From Hypsibius dujardini (taxonomy: Eukaryota; Tardigrada; Eutardigrada; Parachela; Hypsibiidae), in the NCBI GenBank assembly GCA_001579985.1, contig LRSR01001502.1:1-23562 (forward strand): DNA of 23,562 bases. The letters run 5' to 3'. This document shows, one piece after another, positions 9,741 to 20,069 of the stretch. Every line of letters starts with the position of its first letter. Position 1 is the stretch's first letter. The position numbers were made by a program, and so were the translations under genes. A model generated the notes under the pieces. That model saw only the letters and a list, made by a program, of their open reading frames with translations, did no database searches and had not been told where the DNA came from.

Positions 9741-10210
9741 TGGTTAGGCCATCCATCTATCCATCTATCCGTCGGTCCGTGTGCTCAAGGGCAGCCATCG
9801 TTCGGTCGGTGTTTGATGCTTCATTCGTGTGACCGTCCGTCCGCCAGTGTGTCGACCGTCTTTTTTGAGCTCTTCATCACGCCTTTCAGTTATCCGCGCA
9901 GCTTTAGTGCTTCCATTTTTCAATTGGTCAATAATTTCCGGTCGATGTCAGCTAATCCTTCCGTCCGTCCGTCCGCCCGCCCGCCCGCCCGCCTCCGTCC
10001 GTTCGTCCCGCCCGTCCGTCCGTGTCCGTATCCGTCCCACTCCGTGCACCGTGCCCACCCGCCCGTCCGTCCGTCCACCCACCCGTCGATCCGCCCGTCC
10101 GTCCATCCGTCCGCCAGACTGACCGTGCGACGGTTGGCCCGACCGTCGGTTTGTCAAGTCGTCTGCTCCTCCGTCCGGGCGTCCGTCCGTCCGTTCATCC
10201 GGCGTTTGTT
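9741..10210. repeat. CCGT/CCCG tetranucleotide-based array
   Basis: TCCG, TCCA and CCCG tetramers, densest at 9958-10200 (CCGTCCGTCCGTCCGCCCGC), with diverged CCAT/TCGG units from about 9750. Pyrimidine-rich on the plus strand and full of CpG. The Pro/Arg/Ser-rich and Gly/Arg-rich ORFs here are consequences of the repeat. Confidence 0.9.
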
Positions 10211-10315
10211 CGACTTTTTCATCCAGCCGGCCGCTGTCCAAGCAACTTCATCGTTTGGACGGTCTCGGTGAGAGCTGTTGACCAACGGTCTGTTGATCGT
10301 TCGCCTAACCATTCA

Positions 10316-10353
10316 TTGTGAACATTCAAATTCAAATTTAAATTGTGAACATT
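10316..10353. repeat. Direct repeat TTGTGAACATTC
   Basis: A 12-bp repeat, TTGTGAACATTC, occurs twice (near 10316 and 10342), separated by AAATTCAAATTTAAA-type sequence. Its purpose is unknown. Confidence 0.6.
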
Positions 10354-10487
10354 CGGACTCCGCGAGTCCGTTACCCAACCGTTAACTATACCGCCTTGGA
10401 GATTCGCACACATACCTTTTCCGCACATTCCGTTTGCCATATCTGAAATTTCATTCTTCAGAAAAGCGGTTTTTTCCGGTGAGCAGT

Positions 10488-10513
10488 CTCCAAAAAAACC
10501 CGCCTTTTTGGAG
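10488..10513. repeat. Perfect 9-bp hairpin
   Basis: CTCCAAAAA (10488-10496) and TTTTTGGAG (10505-10513) around an 8-nt loop AACCCGCC. Flanking GGTTTTTTCCGG and AAAAAACCGG could extend the pairing imperfectly. Confidence 0.6.
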
Positions 10514-10559
10514 AATATTAAAACAAAACCAGTTCGCCCAAAAAAACCGGTCACACTCG

Positions 10560-11076
10560 ATGCAAACAGCTGTCTGAAAGATACTTGCACGTGTTCGCTT
10601 TGACTTGATTGACACAACTAATTAGGATAAATTTCTGCATACCTTATCGTAGTGCTGTTTATCTGTAAAGGCTTTTTTCTACATCACACTGCAAATAATA
10701 AACCGGTACGACATGCTGCCTGTATAACATTAGTTGTATGTCGATTGACTGCCGCACCCAATAAAGGAGCTGAAGATTTCGCTTGTCGATTAGATTCGTG
10801 CGATTATTCCGCAGTCTCGAGTCCCTGTCAAGTCGTGTTCACGCCGCAGCGCGTGGTTCCTCACGAGCGAGAGAAGAACGTCGCTTTACAAAACTGAAGA
10901 CCTTTATCACATCGTTTCCTTCAAACAGAACCGCCGAGGATGACAAAACCGCAACACATGATCAGGAAGAAATCAAAAACTCAAATTGTTTCCCCTTCTG
11001 CTCTTTTGTTTTGCACTCATACCGTTGAGTTCCTGATCCTAAGCCTACAATTGCACTTCTCATCGTCACAGCTAAT
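10560..11076 (+). other. 5' flank / probable 5' UTR of the LRR gene
   Basis: About 500 bp before the LRR start codon. Short open frames (10652-10897 and 10783-11028) have no recognisable content. An upstream non-coding exon is possible. No TATA box is convincing. Confidence 0.35.
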
Positions 11077-14065
11077 ATGAAGTCACCTGTTTTCTCCTTC
11101 GTTTTCTTACTGTGTCTCTCCGTCATCCGCTCCTCGACCGCCGACTGTCCAGCCAAATGCGCATGCGACCGCGACGTGCAGAACCGAAAACGAATTCGCT
11201 GCGACACGGGAGGTGGGGAAGAACTAAAGGCTTACAAAAATTGAGATTAGCCCAAAGTCTTAGTTTTTTTTATTAGTCGACTTAAAATATGCCACTGACG
11301 TTTTTTTATTAGTCGACTAAAAATATGCCACTAACGTTTTTTTAGTCGCTGATTAAACTGTTTAGCTGCCAAGCTAGATTTTCATCCATTCAGATAGGCT
11401 TCATTTTTTATTTTGCTATTTCCCTCTTTAGATCTTGAGTCTCTAAACGTCAGTTTTACCCATTTCCAGGGGGTCTCATCAGGGACGGCACCTTCATCCC
11501 GGAGCTGATTGACCGGGACACGGAAGTGCTTTACATTTCCGCACCGCCCGGTCAGCCCAATCGGATCAACCAGCTGACCCCGGCCATGTTTCAAGGGTTG
11601 AAGCTGCAGGAGCTGCACATCCTCCATTCACAGCTGCGCTCGATCGGCGCTCGGACTTTCTTCTACCTGTCGAACACGCTGAAGGTGCTGAATCTGGCGC
11701 ACAATCAGCTGATGGACATTAGTGAGAACAACTTCAGGAACCTCTCGGGGTTGACGCATCTCCACTTGGATTACAATCGGATTGTGCATCTACATTCGGC
11801 GACGTTCAACTACCAGCGGAATTTACGCGTCTTGACGCTCTCGAACAACCGCATCTACGACTTGGGAACGCGCTTTTTGCTGCAAGAAGTGCCCACACTT
11901 GAGGTTGGCTCTGAAACCTCAACCCTTAAACTTAAACCTACAATGGCTCTTTACAGAATATACTAAATAAAGAAATCAACTGTCCCGTTAAATTAATCAC
12001 ATTATTTTAGATTAAGATTGGTTTTTCCCCATCGAATTCACTAAACCATATTAGCGCAAGTATTGATCTGCCATAATGCCGCGCACGATAGGGCAAGCTG
12101 GGCAAAGTCGTGACTCGTGACGTTAATCAATCCAAAATAACCGCAAGGCTTCTTTTTCGTTCTTCATTTTTAAACAAACAAATGCGCGTTTAGTTTCTTA
12201 ACAAACTCATTGTAGCACATGTTTGTTCAATTTACTGCCATCGTTAATTGTAAGTCGTTAATTATTATTTTTGTAATTGTTGTAATAGTACCGGGCACGC
12301 TTGACTGGCATAAATCGTGACATGACTCTAGAATTTCGTTCCAGGTAGTCGATCTAAGCAGCAACCCACTGGGTGCGCCGAACTTTGAAGGCCTACCGGA
12401 ATTGATCCCCGGGCTCATCTTCCAGGACGTGCCGAACCTCCGACGCGTCAGCTTCGCCAACACCTCCATCGATCGTCTGCCCTACGCCGCGGTCGCCCGC
12501 CACTGCACCCGGCTCGAGGACCTCGACGTGTCGCACAATAAATTCACCGTCATCCAACCCGGCCAATTCAACGAGATTAAAAGCCTCCGGAAACTCAATC
12601 TTGCCGGAAACCGGCTGTCGGTCATCCAACCCGGCGCTCTGCGAGGCATCACCCTCGACTACCTTGACCTCTCCGAGACTCTCCTCCCGGGTTTCACCGA
12701 CCGGATCTTCGAGGGAGCGAAGGTGCACGGGATCAGTATCGCCAGTAATCAGCTGCAGAGCCTGGACACGGCGGCCCTGCTTCCGATTGCCAAGGACCTG
12801 GTGAGGCTGGATGTGGGCGGAAATCCGTTGGCCCTAACCGATCGGATGTTCAAATTTCTGCCGCAGCTGAAGGGTCTTTCGCTGGCGAGTATGAGACTGG
12901 CCAGTTTACCGGCGAAGCTTTTTGATTACCCGCATGAGATTAGGAGCTTCAACATATCCAGTAACATCTTCCGGCAGTTGGATCAGACCGTCCTGGAGTC
13001 ACTCCCTAATTTGGAGGTCAGTGTAAGGAAGGAGTCGATGCGACTTGGCATAAACTGAAGGTCGAGCAGGTTCTAAAGGAGGTCAGACGTGACCGTTGTC
13101 TTGACGAAATGCACGGTCGGACGGTGAGACGGTTATACTCTTAGACGGTTAGACGGTTTGACGGTTATACTCTTAGGCGGTTAGGCGGTTAGACGGTTAG
13201 ACGGTTAGACGATTGAACGACTAGTCGGTTAGACGGTCAGACTGTGTCATGGAATTTCGAGCCGAAAATAGCTAGCCAGCTGCTTGACCGGCGCAGGTGA
13301 CAGGATAACAAAACTAAACTGACGGAAGACTGATTGGCGAAGGTTCTCATCTCAACGCTCCGTTCGAGCAACCAGATATCTTAGTTCGACAAGTTAATTT
13401 ACAGTTTGAGCCCAGTTAAGCTTCCCTTAAGAAACGGGCAGGTTTACCGTCCGACTCAGTCTTCAGACAACTGGCGAAAGGAGGGCCAGCTAGATTTTCA
13501 TGAGAACATTTTACCTCGCCTTGAACCTTCCTCCCAATCAACCGTCGTTAGGTCTTTTCTAGCGAGCCATAATGATTATGTTGAATATTTAAGCCGTCTG
13601 ACTGTCTGATCATTCCGTTTGAGCATCCCATTTTCTTATTCAGCAAACCTATCTACAGAGTACATAGCCCAATCTCGCTCACACCAGCACATGTATAAAG
13701 GCTTTTCATTCTGTCTACAGGTTCTGGACCTGTCGAAGAACGAACTGCAGAGCCTCCCGTTCCAGCTGGCCCAACCAACCCTGACGGAATTCTACGTGAC
13801 CAACAACGCACTGCCGAAAATTCCCGACCACTTCACCGACGTATTTCGAAGCGCCAGTTCCAAAATCAAGACATTCCGCGTGGATGGCAATCCCCTGGAG
13901 TGCAATTGGAGTATCGGCGGGCTGGCGGACTGGATTTCCAGCCCGTCGGGCCGGTCGGTCGTGTGCGGCCGCGACGCCGGCGAACGCTGCCCGGTGTGTG
14001 CCGGACCGGCGGAGCTCAAGGGCAAATCGGTAGACGAAATCAAAGTCAAAGTGTCCACTGCCTGA
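11077..14065 (+). CDS. Secreted leucine-rich-repeat protein
   Basis: Exons 11077-11212, 11470-11903, 12345-13016 and 13721-14065 (TGA) join in phases 1, 0 and 0 into 528 residues. Residues 1-22 are a signal peptide (MKSPVFSFVFLLCLSV). Cys24, 28, 30 and 42 form an LRRNT cap (CPAKCAC...C). About a dozen extracellular-type LRRs follow (for example LKVLNLAHNQL, LTHLHLDYNRI, LRVLTLSNNRI). An LRRCT-like cap starts NPLECNW at 472-477, with Cys475, 496, 504 and 507. The chain ends about 20 residues later with no membrane helix or Ig domain, so it is predicted to be a soluble secreted protein rather than a Toll-like or LRR-Ig receptor. Introns 2 and 3 both cut just before a VxDLS strand (TLE|VVDLSS and NLE|VLDLSK). 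Ligand and role unknown. The start was chosen for its signal peptide and the immediately following cap. Confidence 0.9.
11240..11350. repeat. Tandem duplication in LRR intron 1
   Basis: TTTTTTATTAGTCGACTTAAA...ATATGCCACTGACG is followed directly by a near-identical copy (unit about 36 bp, starting near 11264 and 11302). AGTCGACTAA also appears in the MITE-like copy at 5561-5861, suggesting this intron contains related transposon sequence. Confidence 0.7.
13075..13250. repeat. AGACGGTT-based array in LRR intron 3
   Basis: Octamer AGACGGTT with variants (AGGCGGTT, ATACTCTT) is reiterated, best at 13139-13210. It lies entirely in intron 13017-13720. Confidence 0.85.
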
Positions 14066-14145
14066 CGTCGGTCCAGTTAAAATTCAATGAGGACGTATTT
14101 TTCCCCGTTTACACTTCTTGTTTGGGTTCGCCGATCATAGTACCT

Positions 14146-14151
14146 AATAAA
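14146..14151 (+). promoter_or_regulatory. Poly(A) signal of the LRR gene
   Basis: AATAAA 81 nt after the LRR stop codon; a second AATAAA follows at 14197-14202. Confidence 0.65.
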
Positions 14152-14611
14152 GCATATTTCTCTGAACTCAAACTTACAATTAGTCAAACAACCCTTAATA
14201 AACCATAATTAAGTCAATGATACGTAACTTGAGTGCAACAGGACACAAGGTCGTGGACAGGAACGTAATAATATTTTCATGCCATTTATGAAATCAGTGG
14301 TCTGCCTGAGGCGTTGAGCAAACAATCTACGGCCAGGAATCCTGAACGGAAGCCGAGTCGTGTTGCATTTTAAGCCGAACTGCAAGCAGCAATGCTGCAC
14401 CTATTTAATTAAAAGATCGCGACCTCCGGAAATGCTTCAGGGTTACTCTAGGACAAACATCCGTTTACGCAGACACGATCGGTTGAATGCCACAAAGCAA
14501 GTTTTTCCAGAATTATTTTCTCACACGCCTGGAATGCTTTATAAGGCCAGTGAGGACGTCGTCAAGTTTTTCTGTCGTATAGTAGCAATTTTCAGGACGA
14601 AAGTTTACAGC

Positions 14612-15941
14612 ATGTCCAACTACAGTAATTCAACCTCCGCCGTGGAATCCACCAAAATCTGGACCTTCATCCCGAGCTACTCTCTCGCAGTCCTACTGGC
14701 CGCTATCCTCACCAACGGCTCCGTCCTGTACCTCTTCCTCCGGCACTCGCACCTCCGCACCGCCTTCACCGTCTACCTCATCAACCTGCTGGCCGCCAGC
14801 CTCCTGGCCCAGCTCATTCAAGTGCCGCTCTACCTGGTGGCCAATCTCCGTCCGTACTGGTGGATCGGCCGGTCGGCCTGCACAATCTACATCTACGGGT
14901 TCTTCATCCAGGCCGGCATGTGCAACGCCCACGCGCTGATCAGCATCAACCGACTGTGGGCCGTGCTGCGGCCAATCTCCTACCGCCGACTGCACACCAA
15001 ACGGACGGCCTGGATCATCTGCGGCATCATGTGGCTGTACATTCATGCCATCACGTTGCCGGGATTCATTGCGGATGCGCTGTATTACCGGCTTCCAGAG
15101 GAGCGGCATGGGTGTTTTCTAAACAAAGGTCAAGGATGGAAAAGCCAAATTAAGCCAAACTTTAAAGAATTAAAAGTTGCTACTTTTTGTTTAGTTTCTG
15201 CAAAGTCTAGACTGACGATGACTAGACTGACGATGACTAACTGAAGGCTTTATTTGATCTAGATCTAAGTGGGAAAACTAAACTAAACAAAAACTAGAAA
15301 ACCACTCCGTGACTAAACTAAAACATTTAGTGTCAAGCCAATCAAATCTAAAAAGCTTAGATGTTATAACCACTGAACGGCAAATCCTTAATGTCTAAGC
15401 TAATTTCAGTTCACCAAACAGGAATTAGTTAGTCGTGTAATTAAAGTAGACTCATTTTCGGTTATTGTTATCTCTAGGTCCGCAACCTGATTGGGCATAT
15501 ACGCATCAGTTTATGGTCTTCAGCTTGCCGGTAATGCTCGTCGGGTTGGCTTACCCTGTGATATGCTGTAAGACGTGGAAGCGATCCGTCTCGGGGAGGA
15601 GTATCCAGCCTCTGTCTGTCCGTGGAGAGACGACAGAAGGTGATGGGATGGCTGTCCCGGTGGCCGCTGTTCATTCCGTTCCTTCTGTTGGCCAATCAGT
15701 GGCGCAGCGACAGTCGCGCTCGTTTTGGGTGTTGACGATTGTGACGGTGAGTATGCTGATTTTGTGGCTGCCGTCGATCGTGTTCTACACGGCGATGATG
15801 TTCCAGGACGTGTCCGGGTGGGTAGGGGTGTCGGAGGCTGCCACGGTGTTGCTGTTTTTGGAGTCGGTCACGGATCCAATTATGTTCACCTTGGCGTTGA
15901 AAGATTTGCGGATTGCTTTTGTAAAATCGTTCGTGATGTAA
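14612..15941 (+). CDS. Class A (rhodopsin-like) GPCR, paralogue 1
   Basis: Exons 14612-15128 and 15478-15941 (TAA) join in phase 1 into 326 residues. Seven hydrophobic segments lie near residues 20-43, 52-76, 90-117, 133-155, 182-203, 254-280 and 286-309. Class A landmarks: N-glycosylation sites in the N-terminus (NYS, NST), Cys90/Cys168 as the TM3-ECL2 disulfide, Asn113-Arg114-Leu115 in place of DRY, Trp141 in TM4, LWLP in TM6 in place of CWxP, and DPIMF in TM7 in place of NPxxY. The conserved TM2 aspartate (sodium site) is Ser63. Upstream in-frame ATGs exist, but 14612 aligns with the start of paralogue 2. Ligand cannot be inferred; divergence suggests a lineage-specific orphan or chemoreceptor-like group acting at the plasma membrane. 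The intron at Lys172/Gly173 is absent from paralogue 2. Confidence 0.88.
15129..15477. other. GPCR1-specific intron with transposon-like content
   Basis: A 349-nt intron in extracellular loop 2. It begins GTCAAGGATGGAAAAGCC, echoing the AGGGATGGCAAAAC ends of the MITE-like family, and contains GGGAAAACTAAACTAAAC and GACTAAACTAAAAC. AGGTC occurs at both junctions (15127-15131 and 15476-15480). A 15-bp unit TAGACTGACGATGAC is duplicated at 15208-15237. The paralogue reads straight through this site. Confidence 0.6.
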
Positions 15942-15957
15942 AGCGATGCTTCTCCAT

Positions 15958-15963
15958 AATAAA
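15958..15963 (+). promoter_or_regulatory. Poly(A) signal of GPCR paralogue 1
   Basis: AATAAA begins only 17 nt after the stop codon, implying a very short 3' UTR. Confidence 0.6.
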
Positions 15964-16254
15964 AGAGAATTTTTACGAACGTAGTAAAGTGAGTAAACGG
16001 CGGTTGTAAACCCCTCACTAAAGTCAAACTCCAGATGGTTAGCTAAGGAGCATGAAATGTCCATGCAACAACAACATTTTTACGCAAGTTCATAACGATT
16101 GAGAATTTCATTGAAGAATTTCAAACTGAAGAGAAACGGTCGCTCATGTCGGTACAAGATTATGCAACCAACGCCGACCCTCGAAAAGATACAGATTAAG
16201 TTCCGTTCAATGCTAATGATTTAATAGTTAGTATGCGACCGTCTATAATTCGTC

Positions 16255-16800
16255 TTTGAAACATCAGAGTTCAAGGCAAGAGAATATGCATCAGTGTAAA
16301 AGAAAGATAGAAAAGCAGCTTCTCATTGTGGTCGCCACCACCTGGTTTGAAGACAATTTACTGCCGCTGAACGAGGAAAAGTGTAAGGAAATGCTAATTG
16401 CATCGCAGAAAAGCCGCATTAAAGACAAAGATGCAATGGAGTGAATGGAGTCATTCTGAACGGATTCCGGTTGGAAGTGGATGCTATCACCCAACTGGGC
16501 GTTGTTGCTGACCACCATCTCATCTAGTCCGCCCTTATTTTTAAAGTGGAGGAGAAGACGACTGGAAAAGCCATTATCAACCGTGCCAAGAACGGCCTGT
16601 TGATGTTACAACGCGTGTCCCTCTACCACGCCTTTGTCGGTTCCCATTACTTTACTGCTCCACCGTTTGAACCACCGCCACATCCAGTGCGTCCAACGAA
16701 AAGCCATCCGCGTTCTCACCAACCATAAGAGGCACGTCACATCCGATCTCTTCGCGGAACTCAGCATCATGCCGACCCCTGAAGGAGCCAGTCAGAAGCA
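16255..16800 (+). mobile_element. Decayed non-LTR retrotransposon (LINE) reverse transcriptase fragment
   Basis: Three short plus-strand pieces match the C-terminal part of CR1/jockey/RTE-type reverse transcriptases in the usual order: WFEDNLLPLNEEKCKEMLI (about 16348-16404), VILNGFRLEV...QLGVV (16448-16507), and QCVQRKAIRVLTNHKR...DLFAELSIMP (16687-16773). Frames change between them and stop codons interrupt at 16441 and near 16528. The catalytic YxDD region and the endonuclease are absent. It lies between the two GPCR paralogues. The exact clade cannot be fixed by eye. Confidence 0.75.
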
Positions 16801-17660
16801 ATCTGGCCGTACAAAATTGCCAATCCGTCGTTCGTCAAGCTCCCCGCGCTGTTTTGCAGGGCAGCAGTCCATCCAAAGACAGCTAATTTGCAAAGGGGCT
16901 TGCCATGCTCTGGTGCGCCTTGTTAATTCCTCTACTGAATGGTCAGAAGATGGTTATTGTCGAGTTCGCCGAAAGTGGAAAGGCGTTGGACCACAGGGTT
17001 TAGAATATATAATTTGTATATATCCACAAACATTGTCACGACGAAGAGAAACAACTTCGCTCATTCTCATATAGGTTGTCGCTCTGACACAGAATCGGAT
17101 GTACCGTAATTAGATCCATTTGCAATTTGCGAACGCTAGTTATGTTCCTCTCAGCCATGGAAAAGGGCGTTGTCGACCACTGGTCTCTTGAGACGTTATC
17201 AGTTTTTGTAAGCAACTTTTCTGCTGTCGTTTTAATAATATGTGAACAATTCTGGGTAGATGTGCGACCCGCCCCGTTCCCCTTGTCAGCACAGCTTCAT
17301 GGAATGACGAAGGAGCTTCCTGTTCCCTTCACGCTCGCGCCTAGTACTGGGAGCACCCCTGACACCGCTTTTACGCACTTACTTCACTAACTGGCAGAGT
17401 GGAAGTTTCCTTTCGGATCTCAACGTTGACACCTGACTCGGCTGCGCCTAAAACCGCCCAACTATTCAGGGGAATTCAGGCGTAAACACCAGTCCAAAGC
17501 TCATTCCTCCAAGGGGACAACTTACGCAAACCAACATTTGCATACGCATAGAAACTTGTTAAGAGCGAAGTTGCAATTCCGGCGTCTACCGACCAAAACC
17601 GTGTCTTCCACCCTCCCCCCCCGCACAGACCCTTGGGGAACGCGTTCAACTTTTTCCAGG
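16801..17660. other. Spacer between LINE fragment and GPCR paralogue 2
   Basis: Short open frames only (for example 17127-17390, +), none with a recognisable motif. Part may be older retrotransposon 3' sequence. Nothing else supported. Confidence 0.4.
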
Positions 17661-17667
17661 TATAAAT
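17661..17667 (+). promoter_or_regulatory. Possible TATA box of GPCR paralogue 2
   Basis: TATAAAT about 220 nt upstream of the start codon. Position is plausible only if the 5' UTR is close to 190 nt; no initiator was identified. Confidence 0.25.
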
Positions 17668-17762
17668 TGCCGTATTTGCCAACAAATTTATTTACATTGT
17701 ACATGTTCCTTTTATTTGAGCAGAACATGTGCCCGCGCACTCTGCCCTTATCCCAGCGAACC

Positions 17763-17822
17763 GGGATAAGTAATCTCCGTGTGTGTCCGAACCCGGATAA
17801 GTAATCTTCGTGTGTGTGTGTG
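17763..17822. repeat. 31-bp direct repeat upstream of GPCR paralogue 2
   Basis: GGATAAGTAATCT followed by CGTGTGTGT occurs at 17764 and again at 17795 (31-bp period). Just upstream, ACATGTTC (17701-17708) and GAACATGT (17723-17730) form an inverted pair. Confidence 0.7.
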
Positions 17823-17886
17823 TTGTGGGCTATTAAATTGGTTAAAGTTTTTCTTTCTCGTGGCTACATCTCCACTTTTTTCCACT

Positions 17887-19000
17887 ATGCCTGAGCGCAA
17901 CACTTCGACTCCTTCCACAACCATTGACAACGTTTGGACATTCATTCCCGTCTGCTCGCTCGTTCTCCTCGTCCTCCTCATCCTCACCAACGGCACCGTC
18001 CTGTACCTCTTCCTCCGTCACTCGCATCTCCGCACACCCTTCAACATCTACCTCATCAACTTGCTGACGGCCAGGGTCCTGACCCAGCTCATCCAAGTGC
18101 CGCTCTACCTGGCGGCAAACCTCCGTCCCCCGCACTGGTCGATCGGTCGGCCGGCCTGCACCGTCTACCTCTACGGGTTCTTCATCCAGTCGGGGGTGTG
18201 CAACGCCCACGCGCTCATCAGCATCAACCGACTATGGGCCGTGCTGCGGCCCATTTCCTACCGCCGACTGCACACCAAACGGACGGCCTGCATCATCTGC
18301 GGCATCATGTGGCTGTACATTCATGCCATCACGTTGCCGGGATTCATTGCGGATGCGCTGTACCACCGGCTTCCGGAGGAGCAGCACGGGTGTTTTCTCA
18401 ATAAAGGCCCACAACTGGGCTGGGCGTATATGCATCAGTTTGCGGACTTTAGTTTACCCGTGCTGGTTATGGTACTGGCGTACCCGGTGATTTGCTATAA
18501 AATGTGGACGCGAGGGGCGGTCGCGAGGCGTGGGAGAATCCAGCCGGTGAGTGATGGTTGCTTGATGTCGGCTTAAATAACAGGCTTTGATTTTAGAAAT
18601 ATGTAAAATGGAGGTTAATTCGTATATTTAGTTGAGCAGCACCAGTGGAGTGATGGTGGTGTCGTATCACGAGAAAGTCACCGAGCCGAATTCGCCGGAT
18701 GTGGGTCGTTCGTCAAACGGAGCAGGAGGGGACGGTGATCAGAGGAACACGCCATCGTGGCGGTCGTTTTGGGTGTTGACGATTGCCACGGTCGGGATGC
18801 TGGTGTTCTGGATGCCGTCGAATGTGTTTCATACGGCGCAGATGTTCCAGGATGTGTCGCGTTGGACGGGCCTGGCGGACGCGGGGACCGTGCTGTTGTT
18901 TGTGGAATCGGTGACGGACCCGATACTCTTCACGCTGGCGTTAAGAGATCTGAGAACGGCGTTCATGCGGACATTCTGCTCGACAAACTCTTTGCATTAG
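17887..19000 (+). CDS. Class A (rhodopsin-like) GPCR, paralogue 2
   Basis: Exons 17887-18546 and 18632-19000 (TAG) join in phase 0 into 342 residues. It aligns end to end with the GPCR at 14612-15941: the same WTFIP start, Asn-Arg-Leu at 114-116 for DRY, Cys91/Cys169 for the TM3-ECL2 disulfide, FWMP in TM6, and DPILF in TM7. The TM2 aspartate position is Arg64 here, so the usual sodium pocket is lost in both paralogues but by different residues. Its intracellular loop 3 is longer (about 210-262, rich in Ser/Gly/Asp) and the 85-nt intron falls there, at Pro220/Leu221; paralogue 1 has no intron at the equivalent IQP-LS. The start has an N-terminal NTS glycosylation site nearby. No AATAAA is obvious after the stop. 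Ligand unknown. Confidence 0.88.
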
Positions 19001-20069
19001 CCCAAATCAAGGCAATGCATGTCAGATCATTCCTTTTTGGAATGTTCCCTCAATTTATTATGAAATATATATTAGTAATTTATTATAAAAACTATGTTAC
19101 TAAATTTAGTTCCCTTGAATTCATTATTTATTAATGAGTTTTCATGAGTCCTTACTCTTGAAGAAAACAATTTTTTTTATGTCTTAGGTCCGTATCGCGT
19201 GATACAGAAAACGTTTAGCTCAGATCATATGATCCCATGTTTTATTTTGCCACATCTAGTCGGGGGAAGGTTAGACGACCCATTCATCGATCTTCACTGC
19301 GAAAAAGGCATCTCCGCCTCTTTTTCGGGAAAAATAAAATACGACGTATGGATGAATGTTTTAAATTTCAATAGCGCGAGCATCGTATTGCAGACACGAA
19401 TGACACGAGACGAAAACGGGTCTCGTACACAAATTCACGGATCATTTTCCGGCGGTAGCGGTCTCGACGTAGCCACCCTTAACCCCTTCCATCGTACGGC
19501 GTTTATTGTACTCCTACTCGTACAGCCTCTACAGTAGTGCTTATTTGAAATCGCTGTTGCGAGGCTTACGCGTTGGAATTAAATATGGCGACATTTGGAA
19601 ATATACATTATGGAGAGTTCTGATTATATGGAGAGTTCTGGTTATATGTCTCAACTTGTTCAGTCGACAGTGAATTTAAAGTTCCTGCTGCACCCATAGC
19701 CGGACTGCTGGTCAGCTTGTATTGTCGGCATAAATTGCGGCACCCAGGAGTGTCGCAGGTCTTGACGTTCCCCCTCTCCAGCCATTCCCAAAAAAGGTCT
19801 GATCAAAAAAAGTTTACGCGGCAAAAAAAGTGCGAGCTGAAGACACCTCAACGATTGTTAATTATGTCCTGGAACATTGCAAAACTTGGTCAAAGCGACA
19901 CTCAAAAATCGAGGGCCTACCGGTTGAGGGGAAAAAGGCCGGGTTAGTAGTTCTGGCTTGAGAGTATAATTCGTGAACGTGAATCACCGACGAATACCGG
20001 CTAGTCTAGGGACGGTTACCCGTACCCGCGGTGGTTAAGGCGCTCACTGCAATCCTGCTTGTGCAAAAA
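19001..20069. other. Spacer with one doubtful plus-strand ORF (19199-19537)
   Basis: A 112-codon frame reads ...DPFIDLHCEKGISASF... and ends FHRTAFIVLLLVQPLQ, with an AG just upstream (tcttag at 19182-19187) but no matched start exon. It could be a terminal exon of an unseen gene or chance. An 18-bp repeat, TATGGAGAGTTCTG, occurs at 19609 and 19627. GGTGGTTAAGGCGCTCACTGC near 20031 resembles a tRNA D-arm (A box) and may be a SINE relic, but no B box follows. Confidence 0.3.

Noticed and set aside
9813-10321. Pro/Arg/Ser-rich proteins in the CCGT array
   Set aside because: Low-complexity translation of a simple repeat, open on both strands.
14693-15109. Long minus-strand ORFs opposite the GPCR exons (also 17842-18210, 13792-14058, 12393-12728)
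   Set aside because: Shadows of GC-rich coding exons on the plus strand, which have clear family motifs and splice sites.
19860-19945. MSWNIAKLGQ frame as a possible start of a LINE endonuclease
   Set aside because: Too short, followed by a stop, and no further endonuclease motif.
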